Of a stretch of 64,000 bases of DNA, positions 38,143 through 47,754 are shown piece by piece. A program made the translations under genes and the position numbers. The stretch covers positions 1-64,000 of the forward strand of contig CAMBZN010000009.1 in NCBI GenBank assembly GCA_945872565.1. Reading direction: 5' to 3'. The notes under the pieces were generated by a model that worked only from the letters and a program-made list of their open reading frames with translations, was not told the DNA's origin and did no database searches. Within the stretch, counting starts at the first letter, position 1. Every line of letters begins with the position of its first letter. This DNA is from Chlamydia trachomatis (GTDB taxonomy: Bacteria > Chlamydiota > Chlamydiia > Chlamydiales > 2-12-FULL-49-11).

Positions 38143-38884
38143 AGAAAAATACCACCACATGTTTTGGGATTTGTACAGCGATAAAATGCACAAATTGATT
38201 GTCAGCCGGCCTCATGCACGAAAATGCGAGGGGAAAGAATTTTTTCATCAAAAGCTGGCAATTAGCTACAAAATAGACTTGACATATGATGAGTTAAAAG
38301 AAATGTTTACGAGTATGAGCTATCAATTAAGCGGGCCTACCTTTATGATCGCATTTTTAGAAGGGATTTGCGAAATGGTCCTTAATAAAAAAGTCTCAAC
38401 AGTTGCTCATTTTCGCGCTGACGATCTGTTGGAGACTCTCTTGGCCTATGAAATCACTGATCGATATACGGACGATGATATTAGTGATTATGTCCAGTAC
38501 CTTTCACCTTACGCAAATCATGTGATTGATGCACTGATGGCCCTTGTTGAGGAAATGGTCCCTATAAAATATACAACCCCTGAAGGGCTTAGTACTTTTG
38601 CGATCAATGGGGAGGGGGTAGAAAATTTCTTTGAGCTTGAAAAACCTACTCAAATTTCCCATTTAGAAAGAGTGTTGGAAAAAGACGTCCGACCTTATGT
38701 GAAACTTGATGATGGGAACGTAAAAATTAAGGATTTGACTAAAAATGGAATTGTATTCATTGAATATGAAGGCAATTGCACCTCATGTCATGCAGCTGGG
38801 TCAACAACACTACACGCAATTACAAGCATTTTAAAGGCAAAAGTGCATGAGAGATTGGAAGTGTTGCCTTTTCTTGGTTCTTAA
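38135..38884 (+). CDS. NifU-like protein with C-terminal CxxC NifU domain
   Basis: C-terminal VFIEYEGNCTSCHAAGSTTLHAITSILKAKV resembles the NifU C-terminal domain. Start at internal ATG (MSEEKYHHMFWDLYSDKM). Confidence 0.78.
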   Translation: MSEEKYHHMFWDLYSDKMHKLIVSRPHARKCEGKEFFHQKLAISYKIDLTYDELKEMFTSMSYQLSGPTFMIAFLEGICEMVLNKKVSTVAHFRADDLLETLLAYEITDRYTDDDISDYVQYLSPYANHVIDALMALVEEMVPIKYTTPEGLSTFAINGEGVENFFELEKPTQISHLERVLEKDVRPYVKLDDGNVKIKDLTKNGIVFIEYEGNCTSCHAAGSTTLHAITSILKAKVHERLEVLPFLGS

Positions 38885-38899
38885 AAATCAGTTAAAGTG

Positions 38900-39589
38900 C
38901 TAGGCAGATATCTTTCTTGCTTTAAAACGAAAACCGCCATGCTCGCGCTCCTCTAACTTTAAAACTTTAAAGCCAGAATATTGGAGCAGGTTTGTCACAA
39001 ATGTAGTCTCATTTGGGTAAAAATGTGCACCAAGCTTTTCCATAAACTCGATCACATTTGGATCGGTTCCCTCAGTAAAAATAGTTCCAATTAAAAGGCC
39101 GCCATCAGCAAGACATGCATGGATCTTATCTATTGTAGATCTTAGGTTTGCTGGAGGGATATAGGGGAGGGTGTCAATTACAAGAGCAAGATCATAAGGG
39201 CCAAAATAGGAGCTAATAGTTACTAAATTTCCTTTGACTAAGCGAACATTTGCACTTGGACAAGATGCTTTTTTGCAGAACCTTTGAAAGGTCTTAAGCG
39301 ATTCTTCAGAAGAGTCAATTGCTGTTACATGAGCGCCTCCTAAAGCCATTGGAATTGAGTTTACACCCAATCCACATCCTATATCAACAACCCTTTTAGG
39401 AGGGTTTGCAAAGTGCTGTGCAGCAAAAATATCTGTCATAGTACAAGAAGAATACATTTTCCTTTGTGATTCGGATGCATTACCCATTTTTTTACCATTT
39501 ATAACCACAATAGCTTCTGGATCAAAATGAGAGCTTTTTTTTGCTACTTCATTCCAAAATAATTCTATACCGATTTGTGTAGCTTCCAT
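38900..39589 (-). CDS. Class I SAM-dependent methyltransferase
   Basis: RVVDIGCGLGVNSIPMALGGAHVTAIDSSEESL, YDLALVIDTLPYIP. Confidence 0.88.
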   Translation of the reverse strand: MEATQIGIELFWNEVAKKSSHFDPEAIVVINGKKMGNASESQRKMYSSCTMTDIFAAQHFANPPKRVVDIGCGLGVNSIPMALGGAHVTAIDSSEESLKTFQRFCKKASCPSANVRLVKGNLVTISSYFGPYDLALVIDTLPYIPPANLRSTIDKIHACLADGGLLIGTIFTEGTDPNVIEFMEKLGAHFYPNETTFVTNLLQYSGFKVLKLEEREHGGFRFKARKISA

Positions 39590-39682
39590 CCTTACTCCTT
39601 ACTTTTAAAAGTATCTAGGTCAAAAAGTATAGTAAAATCGAGATTTTTGTAAAGGATAAAATAATTTATGATAGGCGCTTTT

Positions 39683-39968
39683 TTAACTAACTTCGGAAGT
39701 GGAAGTATACCCTTGAATCCCAAATCCTCCTTCAATTAAAAATGTGCTAACACAAGCTATTGCAATCCATCCTGCAAGTTCTGCTACCAGTGTAGATACA
39801 AGTGCATAAAAAATTACAAGAGACCGAATGAATAAGGTCTCGAGATTTCTGAACCGACATTTGAAAAATTTCTTCGTTTATACTTGTAAGAGAGAACCTG
39901 GCTGCAGCCTTTGACTGTAAAACAGAACTTTGCGCAGCTGTTACTTCATCTGTATTGCTTGTGGTCAT
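39683..39968 (-). pseudogene. Small membrane-protein gene apparently interrupted by a frameshift
   Basis: One frame encodes MTTSNTDEVTAAQSSVLQSKAAARFSLTSINEEIFQ. The next frame continues with a coherent hydrophobic tail, RNLETLFIRSLVIFYALVSTLVAELAGWIAIACVSTFLIEGGFGIQGYTSTSEVS, stop at 39683. The frame switch falls around 39840-39880. Confidence 0.5.
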
Positions 39969-40047
39969 TGTAAAATCTACTATTATTTTATTATATACAA
40001 AAGGAGGAGAAGTCACTTAAATGATTGGTCGTTTGAAGTATAGTCGA

Positions 40048-40587
40048 TTAATTGGCTGTATGAAAAAATGGTAATTTTATTAGCGTAACTATTGCTACAA
40101 AGGTTGCAAGAGCTGTTAATGTAGTCTCTACTGCGTCTGCTTTTATTGCAGCCCCTGCGATGATTGTAGTTACTGCTCCAAGGGGCGGGGCTAATGGTTG
40201 CCGGATTTCAAATCCTATGATGGATCCTCCTATGCACCCTATCAAAGCATCTAATAGTATGTCATTGTACTCTATGGCAAAATCTCGGTTCACAGTCATA
40301 ATGATTTGAAGGAAGAATACTACTACGATCACTCCAAAAGTTGTTTGTTCTATTTCATTGTTTCTTATCATCGCTACAAGAGCTACTCTTATTGCCAAAA
40401 CTATGGTTAATACTTGGATGAGCTTTTCAACAAATTGGATGACATTTGAGGCTTTTTGCTGTGCAGAAGTCACATCTTGATTTAAGCAATCGCTGCATAA
40501 AATGGATAATGGATCTTGATTTATTGGGCATGTGTCGAGAGAAATACTTAATCCGGTTGGTGATAATGGAAAAAATTGTAAGCTCAT
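40048..40587 (-). CDS. Hypothetical multi-pass membrane protein
   Basis: Several hydrophobic segments (VLTIVLAIRVALVAMI, FGVIVVVFFLQIIM, LDALIGCIGGSIIGF, TLTALATFVAIVTLI). Confidence 0.6.
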   Translation of the reverse strand: MSLQFFPLSPTGLSISLDTCPINQDPLSILCSDCLNQDVTSAQQKASNVIQFVEKLIQVLTIVLAIRVALVAMIRNNEIEQTTFGVIVVVFFLQIIMTVNRDFAIEYNDILLDALIGCIGGSIIGFEIRQPLAPPLGAVTTIIAGAAIKADAVETTLTALATFVAIVTLIKLPFFHTAN

Positions 40588-40603
40588 AAGTTTTGTATGG
40601 TTT

Positions 40604-41095
40604 TTATGCGGAAAAATTGGTCCAAAATGTGTTTAAGATTTCTTCAACATGAAGTTTTTCGCCTGTTTCAAGAAAATAGGAGGTTGCGGGCTGGTCAACA
40701 AGACGTAATTGTTCTTCGGTTTGAAGTAAATTAAGACCAACTGAGGTAATAGCCATCCCATTTAAGATTTCTGAGATAATTCCGGCAAGTTTTTTCTCAC
40801 CGATCATCAAGTCATTGGGGTATTTGATGGTTATAGGAAGGTTTAATGATTGTTTAAGTGCATTGGAAGCCTTAATTGATATTAAAGGGATTTGCTCCCT
40901 AGGTGGAGCTTTGTATACAAATGTTACAAGTAAGCAGGTAAGGGGGGGGGCAATCCAGGAGGTTCCCCTTCTGCCTATGCCACTTGTTTGATAATCTGCA
41001 GTGATTGCAGTTAAATGAAATTCTTTTAAGCTTTCAAGATGTTGTTTTGCAAACAGGTGTGTGGAAGGGATTTGTTCAAAATGTATTCTTTTCAT
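40604..41095 (-). CDS. birA: Biotin-[acetyl-CoA-carboxylase] ligase, monofunctional
   Basis: EQIPSTHLFAKQHL, active loop TSGIGRRGTSWIAPP, IKYPNDLMIGEKKLAGIISEI. Start taken as MKRIHFEQIPS. Confidence 0.92.
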   Translation of the reverse strand: MKRIHFEQIPSTHLFAKQHLESLKEFHLTAITADYQTSGIGRRGTSWIAPPLTCLLVTFVYKAPPREQIPLISIKASNALKQSLNLPITIKYPNDLMIGEKKLAGIISEILNGMAITSVGLNLLQTEEQLRLVDQPATSYFLETGEKLHVEEILNTFWTNFSA

Positions 41096-41124
41096 ATCGC
41101 AAATATGGTATATGATAAAAGGAT

Positions 41125-42252
41125 ATGTGGGAACCAAAATATTTACGTCGAATTGACCTTCGCTTGCTATTTGTCGTTTTTTTATTGATGTGTGCTAGTA
41201 TTTTGGTGATTTTAGCAACAACGCAGCCTGATCAGTCAGAGCTCATGGTATTTACCAATTTAGCAAAAAATCAAGTTCGTGCTTTTGCTTTGGGGTTGCT
41301 GATTTTTTTCTTTCTGGCCTGCTTTGACTATCGAAAATTGCGTGAATACACATGGTTTTTTTATGTTGGAACGGTGCTATTACTACTGGGTTTGTATTTT
41401 GTAGCACCCATTCATAATGTACGAAGGTGGTATAGACTCCCTTTTTTACCTTTTGATTTGCAGCCGTCGGAAATTGCAAAGCTTGTAGTTGTAATTACCC
41501 TCAGCTGGTATCTAGAGCGAAACATGGAAAGGGTGAAAAAAATCTCTGTTTTTTTGCAAGGTTCACTCATTGTCTTTATTCCCTTTGCATTGATTTTAAA
41601 GCAACCTGATTTAGGTACTGCCCTTGTACTTTGTCCTATTGCCCTTGCGATGTTTTATATAGGAGGGATTGATGGGAGAATTTTACGTGTTTGTACCATT
41701 TTAGGCTTGATTATTTTATCTTTTGTCCTCTGTATTTTTATGGGGCTAGTTTCTCACGATCAAATGCGCCCTGTGTTTACAAAATTCATGAAAGAGTATC
41801 AATATGAGAGATTAAATCCTGATACATTTCACCAAAAAGCGGGCCAAACGGCAATCGGTCTAGGATATTATTTCGGAAGTGGTTTTTTAAAAAGTGAATA
41901 TACCGGTAATAAATTCCTGCCCTATGGATATACCGATTCGGTTTTTCCTGCTTTTACCGAAGAATATGGCCTTGTAGGGGGGCTTTTTCTCTTGGCTCTT
42001 TTTTTTAGTTTAATTTATTTTAGTTTTCAGGTAACAGGAGTTGCAAGGGACTATTTTGGTCGGTTACTTGCCTCGGGCATTGCCATATATATTGCAATGC
42101 ATGTGATTGTCAATATTGGCATGATGTGTGGCTTTTTACCAATTACTGGGGTGCCATTGATTTTAGTAACATATGGAGGATCTTCTGTAGTGGCAACATT
42201 TACAGCTCTTGGCCTTCTACAGAGCATTTATGCAAGAAGGTTTACATTTTGA
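41125..42252 (+). CDS. rodA: SEDS-family peptidoglycan polymerase RodA
   Basis: FtsW/RodA family: LQPSEIAKLVVVITLSWYL, LKQPDLGTALVL, DSVFPAFTEEYGLVGGLFLL, NIGMMCGFLPITGVPLILVTYGGSSV. Confidence 0.95.
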   Translation: MWEPKYLRRIDLRLLFVVFLLMCASILVILATTQPDQSELMVFTNLAKNQVRAFALGLLIFFFLACFDYRKLREYTWFFYVGTVLLLLGLYFVAPIHNVRRWYRLPFLPFDLQPSEIAKLVVVITLSWYLERNMERVKKISVFLQGSLIVFIPFALILKQPDLGTALVLCPIALAMFYIGGIDGRILRVCTILGLIILSFVLCIFMGLVSHDQMRPVFTKFMKEYQYERLNPDTFHQKAGQTAIGLGYYFGSGFLKSEYTGNKFLPYGYTDSVFPAFTEEYGLVGGLFLLALFFSLIYFSFQVTGVARDYFGRLLASGIAIYIAMHVIVNIGMMCGFLPITGVPLILVTYGGSSVVATFTALGLLQSIYARRFTF

Positions 42253-42701
42253 GAGATTTAGAATTTTTTAGAAGAGAGGGATTTATCGGTGAAGGGAAAA
42301 TCTCTATCGAGGAAGAGGAGGAGGACTTTGCTATGGTTATGAAAATTGCCATGAAAAATTTCGACCAAAGGAGCCCTATTATCGAATTTTCCACCTCTAT
42401 TCATATGGATCAACCTGAAGAATGTATTGAAAACTATTATACACTAACAATGCACAGCCGAAATAAGTTTCATATTTTGATTGCAGGGGAGGAGTGGGGG
42501 CATGTCGAGGGCTCTGGATTTATTAAGGATGGATTTATCGGATGGGAAGTGTCGAGTCCTGATGGGTTGTTTCATGCCTATGAGTCCATTGAGATGAAAG
42601 GGAGTAAAGATTTTATCTTTTTTGGAGAGTACGCAGCCAAGGAAGAGATGAGAACAAAGATTCAATGTCGCTTGGTTGCATATGAAAACAGCAACTCTTA
42701 A
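42249..42701 (+). CDS. Hypothetical protein
   Basis: TTG start overlapping the end of rodA gives RDLEFFRREGFIGEGKISIEEEEEDFAMVMK...; the ORF-track start is internal to rodA and unlikely. Confidence 0.55.
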   Translation: MRDLEFFRREGFIGEGKISIEEEEEDFAMVMKIAMKNFDQRSPIIEFSTSIHMDQPEECIENYYTLTMHSRNKFHILIAGEEWGHVEGSGFIKDGFIGWEVSSPDGLFHAYESIEMKGSKDFIFFGEYAAKEEMRTKIQCRLVAYENSNS

Positions 42702-43017
42702 GATACTTTGCATCGTAGGACTCTTTCTTTTTAGCTCTTGTGCCACACGTTCTGGTCGCGTTGTGACCATGAATAATTACTTAGAGGTTAACAACGGGGA
42801 GACAAGAGAGCAATTATTGCAAAAATTTGGAGAACCTGTTTCTATTGAAGTAAGTACTGATGGAACAGAGATTTTTACCTACATTGAACGTCTGTCGCTT
42901 AATGGTGAGGTGATGAAGTCAACAACCTATTACTTTATTTTAAAAAATGGGGTTGTTGTAGAAAAAACAGCTAAAGTTGTAGACCGTACCCAGTCAATAG
43001 ATTCAAATCAAATGTAA
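42676..43017 (+). CDS. Small lipoprotein, SmpA/BamE-like fold candidate
   Basis: Lipobox LFLFSSC. NNGETREQLLQKFGEPVSIEVSTDGTEIFTYIE resembles the SmpA/OmlA pattern. Confidence 0.55.
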   Translation: MHMKTATLKILCIVGLFLFSSCATRSGRVVTMNNYLEVNNGETREQLLQKFGEPVSIEVSTDGTEIFTYIERLSLNGEVMKSTTYYFILKNGVVVEKTAKVVDRTQSIDSNQM

Positions 43018-43059
43018 TATTTTCTTTGTATATAAGGCTTTGATTGATACAATACTTTT

Positions 43060-43896
43060 TTGAACAAAAGTGTGATCATGAAGTATTGTCTCTTTTTACT
43101 GTGTTTTTATTCTCTATTTTCTCAAAGTATTGATGTTGTTATTCCTGTACATAAAAAGGACAAACCTACCCTGGAGATTGTAATTGCTTCCATTAGAAAG
43201 AACGTTGAAGGGGTTCGTCGAGTTATTGTAATTTCAAAAGAGAAATTTTCTGAAAATGCAGAATGGGTTGATGAAAGAGACTTTCCTTTTACCATCAAAG
43301 ATGTTGCCGATCAAATCGGCGGTGGGGGAGGCATTGGAAAAAATGTTAGAAGAGGGTGGTATTATCAGCAATTATTAAAGTTATATGCACACGCAGTCAT
43401 TGATGACCTGCTAGAAAATATCTTGATTTTTGATGCCGATACCATGGCTAATCACCAGATGAAATTCATTGAAGACGATGGATCTTTGTATATGGATGTT
43501 AGAAATTATGGCTCACCTTTTTTTACCTATTTTACTCATCTAAAAAAAATACTGCCCGACTTAAAAGATTTTAATCGATCGGTGAATCCAGTAGTGCATC
43601 ATATGGTTTTCAATAAAGAGGTGATAGAGGACTTACTCACAACAGTGGAGATGCAATTTCAACGGCCATTTTGGAAAGTGTTTTGCAATATGGTTATTGC
43701 AGATAATAAAAAGCCCATCTATCTCTACCTTGGGGCCTCAGAATATACCATTTATTATCACTTTAGCATGAAATATCACAAAGAAAAATACACTGAAAGA
43801 AGAGTCGTAATGGATGATGACGCTGCTTTATTTGCAGACTCTAACAATCACTTGTTTGATTTTTCAAGTGTTCATCAGTATGATCGTACTGAATAA
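43060..43896 (+). CDS. Glycosyltransferase-like protein (DUF6492-type)
   Basis: SIDVVIPVHKKDKPTLEIVIASIRKNVEGVRRVIVISKE, RRGWYYQQLLKLYA, ILIFDADTM (DxD). Signal peptide. Confidence 0.7.
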   Translation: MNKSVIMKYCLFLLCFYSLFSQSIDVVIPVHKKDKPTLEIVIASIRKNVEGVRRVIVISKEKFSENAEWVDERDFPFTIKDVADQIGGGGGIGKNVRRGWYYQQLLKLYAHAVIDDLLENILIFDADTMANHQMKFIEDDGSLYMDVRNYGSPFFTYFTHLKKILPDLKDFNRSVNPVVHHMVFNKEVIEDLLTTVEMQFQRPFWKVFCNMVIADNKKPIYLYLGASEYTIYYHFSMKYHKEKYTERRVVMDDDAALFADSNNHLFDFSSVHQYDRTE

Positions 43897-43897
43897 A

Positions 43898-43976
43898 TAG
43901 ACCTCTTGCGTGATTAGCTTTACTTGTTAAAAATCGATATTTTTAACAAGACAAATGCAATCGCGCAAGAGGTCTA
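43898..43976. repeat. 79-bp imperfect palindrome, MITE-like or large terminator hairpin
   Basis: tagacctcttgcgTgatt...cttgttaaaaat-cgat-atttttaacaag...aatCgcgcaagaggtcta. Outer 18-nt arms have one mismatch and inner 12-nt arms are perfect. Confidence 0.85.
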
Positions 43977-44011
43977 ATAAGATAAATTTGACATTAAGAT
44001 TGATGATGATC

Positions 44012-45103
44012 CTAATTCATAGGGAGTAATCTTGAAAAAACTTCCTTCCATTTTTCTAGAGACCGTTGTTTATGGTCGCGGTGAAAGGTGGAAATCAACG
44101 CTTTTTTAGCCTGAAAGTCAGTAGTTTCTAGTAGATGGGGGATTTCCTCATAAGAGTCAAAGAATACAAATAAGGGAACAAGGTCCTCTCTATACCACTC
44201 ACAATGATCAAATATTTCATGGATTGGAAGGTTATTTCTAGGATTTGTAGATTTTGTCCAATCGATAAAGGAGAAGGTTTTCTTGTATTGGCTTGCATAG
44301 AATTGCTTGGATGGGATGAAGTGTACGATCCCTTCGCTTAAATTTTCCCATAAGAAGAAGTTGCTCATTACTAAGGGCAGATGTACCATCGCTTTGAAAT
44401 CCTTTATATCCAAAGCGCCATCAAATGGCCCGCTATAGTTTTTTACCTTTAGAGCGGTTAGTCGTTTGGATAGGCCTACATTATTTTCATTATAATATTC
44501 TCTGATAAAAACAGTGGTTTGTTTGTCTATGCGTGCTGGTACACTCTTATAAATACCTTTATGAGAGTTGTTTAGGCCAATTGGAGAAATTGTTTGAGAG
44601 ATTGCAAAGATATTTTTGTGTTTTTCCGCATAGTACTGTTCATAAGGGGTGAAGCCGATTACTTCGACATTTGGCATATTATTTGTTGATTTAAACAGTT
44701 GGTGGTAAGGGTCATCGGGAAAGACCTTATTGCCTGAGCGGTGAACATTAATGTCAAAGCGATTGCATACCCATATTAATAGAGGCTTTTCCCAGTGATT
44801 TTGTAGAAATATTCGAGAGAGCGGGGCAATGTCTGATGTGATGATCATGTCATATGCATCAAAAGTGTTCTTGTGTAGTTTATAAATCTGTGATGCTTTA
44901 TCTTTTGAAAAAATGTAGGGGGTAGTGTCTTTAAGTCCGGTGAGAAAATGATTAGGCAGTGAGGGAAGTAACCAGGTATCTAATTCGATTGCAAAGTGAT
45001 TGCATACAGCGCTTATTTCTCCTGCACAGCCAGCATGAAAAGTGATGTGTAAAGCTTTTTGGCTTGCAAAGAGTAATAGGGGAAAAAAGAGAAATTTGAT
45101 CAT
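44012..45103 (-). CDS. Hypothetical secreted/glycosyltransferase-like protein
   Basis: 363 aa with signal peptide MIKFLFFPLLLFASQKA. No confident domain; next to a glycosyltransferase-like gene. Confidence 0.45.
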   Translation of the reverse strand: MIKFLFFPLLLFASQKALHITFHAGCAGEISAVCNHFAIELDTWLLPSLPNHFLTGLKDTTPYIFSKDKASQIYKLHKNTFDAYDMIITSDIAPLSRIFLQNHWEKPLLIWVCNRFDINVHRSGNKVFPDDPYHQLFKSTNNMPNVEVIGFTPYEQYYAEKHKNIFAISQTISPIGLNNSHKGIYKSVPARIDKQTTVFIREYYNENNVGLSKRLTALKVKNYSGPFDGALDIKDFKAMVHLPLVMSNFFLWENLSEGIVHFIPSKQFYASQYKKTFSFIDWTKSTNPRNNLPIHEIFDHCEWYREDLVPLFVFFDSYEEIPHLLETTDFQAKKALISTFHRDHKQRSLEKWKEVFSRLLPMN

Positions 45104-45145
45104 ATGAAAATTCGCTCCAATAGCAGCTAAAGGAGCGAAAAGGGG

Positions 45146-45469
45146 TTACACAGCTGAAGTGATAGCGATATCTACACCACTTGCAAGAGAATGCTTGCGA
45201 AGTCTTTCTACAGTATCTGAAGTAGGACTTTGGATATCAATCATACGCTTATGTGTGCGCATTTCAAACTGATCACGAGACTTCTTATCAATATGAGGAG
45301 AGCTAAGAACAGTTTGCTTCTCTATTTTTGTTGGTAGAGGAATTGGTCCAACGACCACTGCCCCAGATCTTCTTGCGATTTCAGCAATTTCTACCGCTGC
45401 GCTGTCTACGATCTTGTGATCATAGCCTTTTAGACGGATTCTTATTCTTTGTTTTTTAGGCGGTGCCAT
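45146..45469 (-). CDS. rpsJ: 30S ribosomal protein S10
   Basis: [54 protein letters not shown]. Confidence 0.98.
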   Translation of the reverse strand: MAPPKKQRIRIRLKGYDHKIVDSAAVEIAEIARRSGAVVVGPIPLPTKIEKQTVLSSPHIDKKSRDQFEMRTHKRMIDIQSPTSDTVERLRKHSLASGVDIAITSAV

Positions 45470-45483
45470 ATTTAGGTTGCTCC

Positions 45484-47574
45484 TTACTTCGGTTTAACTA
45501 TTTTTTCTTGTATAGCTTTTGGAACTTTTTCAAAGTGACTAGGCTCCATGGTGAATTCACCCCTTCCTGATGTGATCGATCTAATATCTGTTGAATATCC
45601 AAACATTTGTGATAAAGGCACTTCAGACTCAATTTCTGCAGAAGATCCTGTTTGAGATTGGTTGAGGATTTTACCTCTTCGTCTGTTTAAATCGCCAATT
45701 AGGTCACCAAGAGATGCCTCTGGGGATCGTACACAAACTTTCATGATTGGTTCTAAGATAATAGGGCTGCATTTTTTTACAGCTTCACGTAGAGCCATGG
45801 AAGAGCAGATTTTAAATGCCATTTCGCTTGAGTCTACTTCATGGTAAGATCCGAAAATGATACTTACTTTTGTATCTACAAGGGGGTATCCAGCAAGAAC
45901 ACCAGATTTTAATGCTTCTTGGATCCCTTTAATACAAGCTGGTATGTATTCTTTAGGGATAGAACCACCAACAACTTTGCTGACAATTTCGTTACCTTTT
46001 CCAGTTTCATTTGGTTCCACTTCGATAACTACGTGTGCATATTGTCCACGACCGCCAGATTGTTTGATGTATTTATTTTCATGTTTTGTTCCGCCAGTGA
46101 TTGCTTCTCTGTAAGAAACTTCTGGAGCACCAACGTTTGCCTCTACTTTAAATTCACGAATCATACGATCTCTTAAGACGTCAAGGTGGAGCTCTCCCAT
46201 TCCAGCAATAATTGTTTGACCTGTTTCTTCATCTGTAGATACTCTAAATGTAGGATCCTCTTCTGAAAGTGCTGTTAAAGCAACTGATAGTTTCTCTCTG
46301 TCTGGTTTTGATTTTGGCTCAATAGCCATTGAGATAACAGGTTCAGGAAAGCTCATTTTTTCAAGAATTAAGACAAAATCTTCTAGGCAAAGTGTATCAC
46401 CAGTTGTAGAATTTTTTAGTCCAATTACAGCAAAGATGTCTCCAGTATGAAATTCATCTCTATCAAAGCGGTTGTTTGCATGCATTTCAAGGAGTCTTGA
46501 AACTCGTTCTTTTTTTCCTTTTGTAGAATTGTACAGTGGTGTTCCTTTTTTCAAAGTTCCAGAATAGATTCTAACAAAAGTTAATCGGCCTACGTACGGG
46601 TCGGTCATTACTTTAAAAGCAAGCATGGCAAGAGGTTGGTCATCTTTTGGTAGTACTGTAAATTCATTTTCGCCGTCTTCATCAAATGCTTTGATAGCAC
46701 CCCTATCAATAGGAGAGGGTAGCCAAGCAACAACTTTATCAAGAAGGAGCTGTATGCCTTTGTTTTTAAACGCTGTACCACAAAGAACTGGAAAGAGTTT
46801 GTTTTTACAAACACTGCTTCTGATAGAGGCGTTGATTTCGTCTGTAGTTAATGTTTCAGGAGCTTCTAACACCTTTGTCATAAACTCTTCATTGGTATCA
46901 TCAAGTGTTGCAAGTTCTTCAAGCAAAGCAGCCCGTAATTGCTGCGCTTTTTCTAAAAGTTCTTCAGGAATTTCAATGGTTGTGTAGTTATCACCGATTT
47001 TTTCAGATTTGTAGATGTAAGCTTTCATGTTTACAATATCAACTACTCCTTCGAATTCACCTTCAAAGCCGATAGGGATGTGTATTGCAACTGCATTTGC
47101 TCCGAGTTTGTCTCTCATTGTAGCGATGCACATGTCATAATCGGCACCCACTCTGTCCATTTTGTTGATGAAAGCAATTCTAGGAACGTTGTAACGGGTT
47201 GCTTGTCTCCAAACAGTTTCTGATTGAGGTTGAACTCCATCAACAGCACTAAATACAGCAACAGCACCATCAAGAACTCGAAGGGATCGCTCTACTTCAA
47301 TTGTAAAGTCAACGTGTCCTGGTGTGTCGATGATGTTAACTTTGTTATCGCCCCAATATACTGTTGTGCAAGCGGAGGTGATGGTAATACCGCGTTCTTG
47401 CTCCTGAACCATCCAGTCCATAGTAGCAGCGCCTTCATGTACTTCACCAATTTTGTGCTCTTTTCCTGAATAAAATAGGATTCGCTCTGTAACTGTTGTT
47501 TTTCCAGCATCAATGTGAGCCATGATTCCAATGTTTCTTACATTGTCTAAACGGTCTTTTTCACCTCTTGTCAT
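45484..47574 (-). CDS. fusA: Elongation factor G
   Basis: [62 protein letters not shown]. Start taken at [11 protein letters not shown] (47574), which has an upstream gagggagaaag RBS-like sequence. Confidence 0.98.
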   Translation of the reverse strand: MTRGEKDRLDNVRNIGIMAHIDAGKTTVTERILFYSGKEHKIGEVHEGAATMDWMVQEQERGITITSACTTVYWGDNKVNIIDTPGHVDFTIEVERSLRVLDGAVAVFSAVDGVQPQSETVWRQATRYNVPRIAFINKMDRVGADYDMCIATMRDKLGANAVAIHIPIGFEGEFEGVVDIVNMKAYIYKSEKIGDNYTTIEIPEELLEKAQQLRAALLEELATLDDTNEEFMTKVLEAPETLTTDEINASIRSSVCKNKLFPVLCGTAFKNKGIQLLLDKVVAWLPSPIDRGAIKAFDEDGENEFTVLPKDDQPLAMLAFKVMTDPYVGRLTFVRIYSGTLKKGTPLYNSTKGKKERVSRLLEMHANNRFDRDEFHTGDIFAVIGLKNSTTGDTLCLEDFVLILEKMSFPEPVISMAIEPKSKPDREKLSVALTALSEEDPTFRVSTDEETGQTIIAGMGELHLDVLRDRMIREFKVEANVGAPEVSYREAITGGTKHENKYIKQSGGRGQYAHVVIEVEPNETGKGNEIVSKVVGGSIPKEYIPACIKGIQEALKSGVLAGYPLVDTKVSIIFGSYHEVDSSEMAFKICSSMALREAVKKCSPIILEPIMKVCVRSPEASLGDLIGDLNRRRGKILNQSQTGSSAEIESEVPLSQMFGYSTDIRSITSGRGEFTMEPSHFEKVPKAIQEKIVKPK

Positions 47575-47754
47575 CTTTCTCCCTCTTTCATTTTCTCTAT
47601 TCAAATTCGTCTTTGCGATGAATAGACCTTTGTTTTATAGCAACAGCTACTTACATTAAATCCTGTTCTAATGATGTTTGTGCATCACGATCTGCAAATT
47701 TTGCAGAATTAGGCGTATTAGCAGCCATTACTGGATGCTTACACGCTTAATTAT

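Noticed and set aside
42126-42248. N-terminal part of the 42126..42701 ORF
   Set aside because: It overlaps rodA in another frame and reads as shadow sequence. The real protein more likely starts at the TTG at 42249.
43921-43950. Simple Rho-independent terminator only (inner cttgttaaaaat/atttttaacaag hairpin)
   Set aside because: The symmetry extends much further to a 79-bp element, so a plain terminator does not explain the whole structure, although it may function as one.
45662-47531. Multiple ORFs antisense or out of frame within fusA
   Set aside because: Shadow ORFs of a highly conserved EF-G gene.
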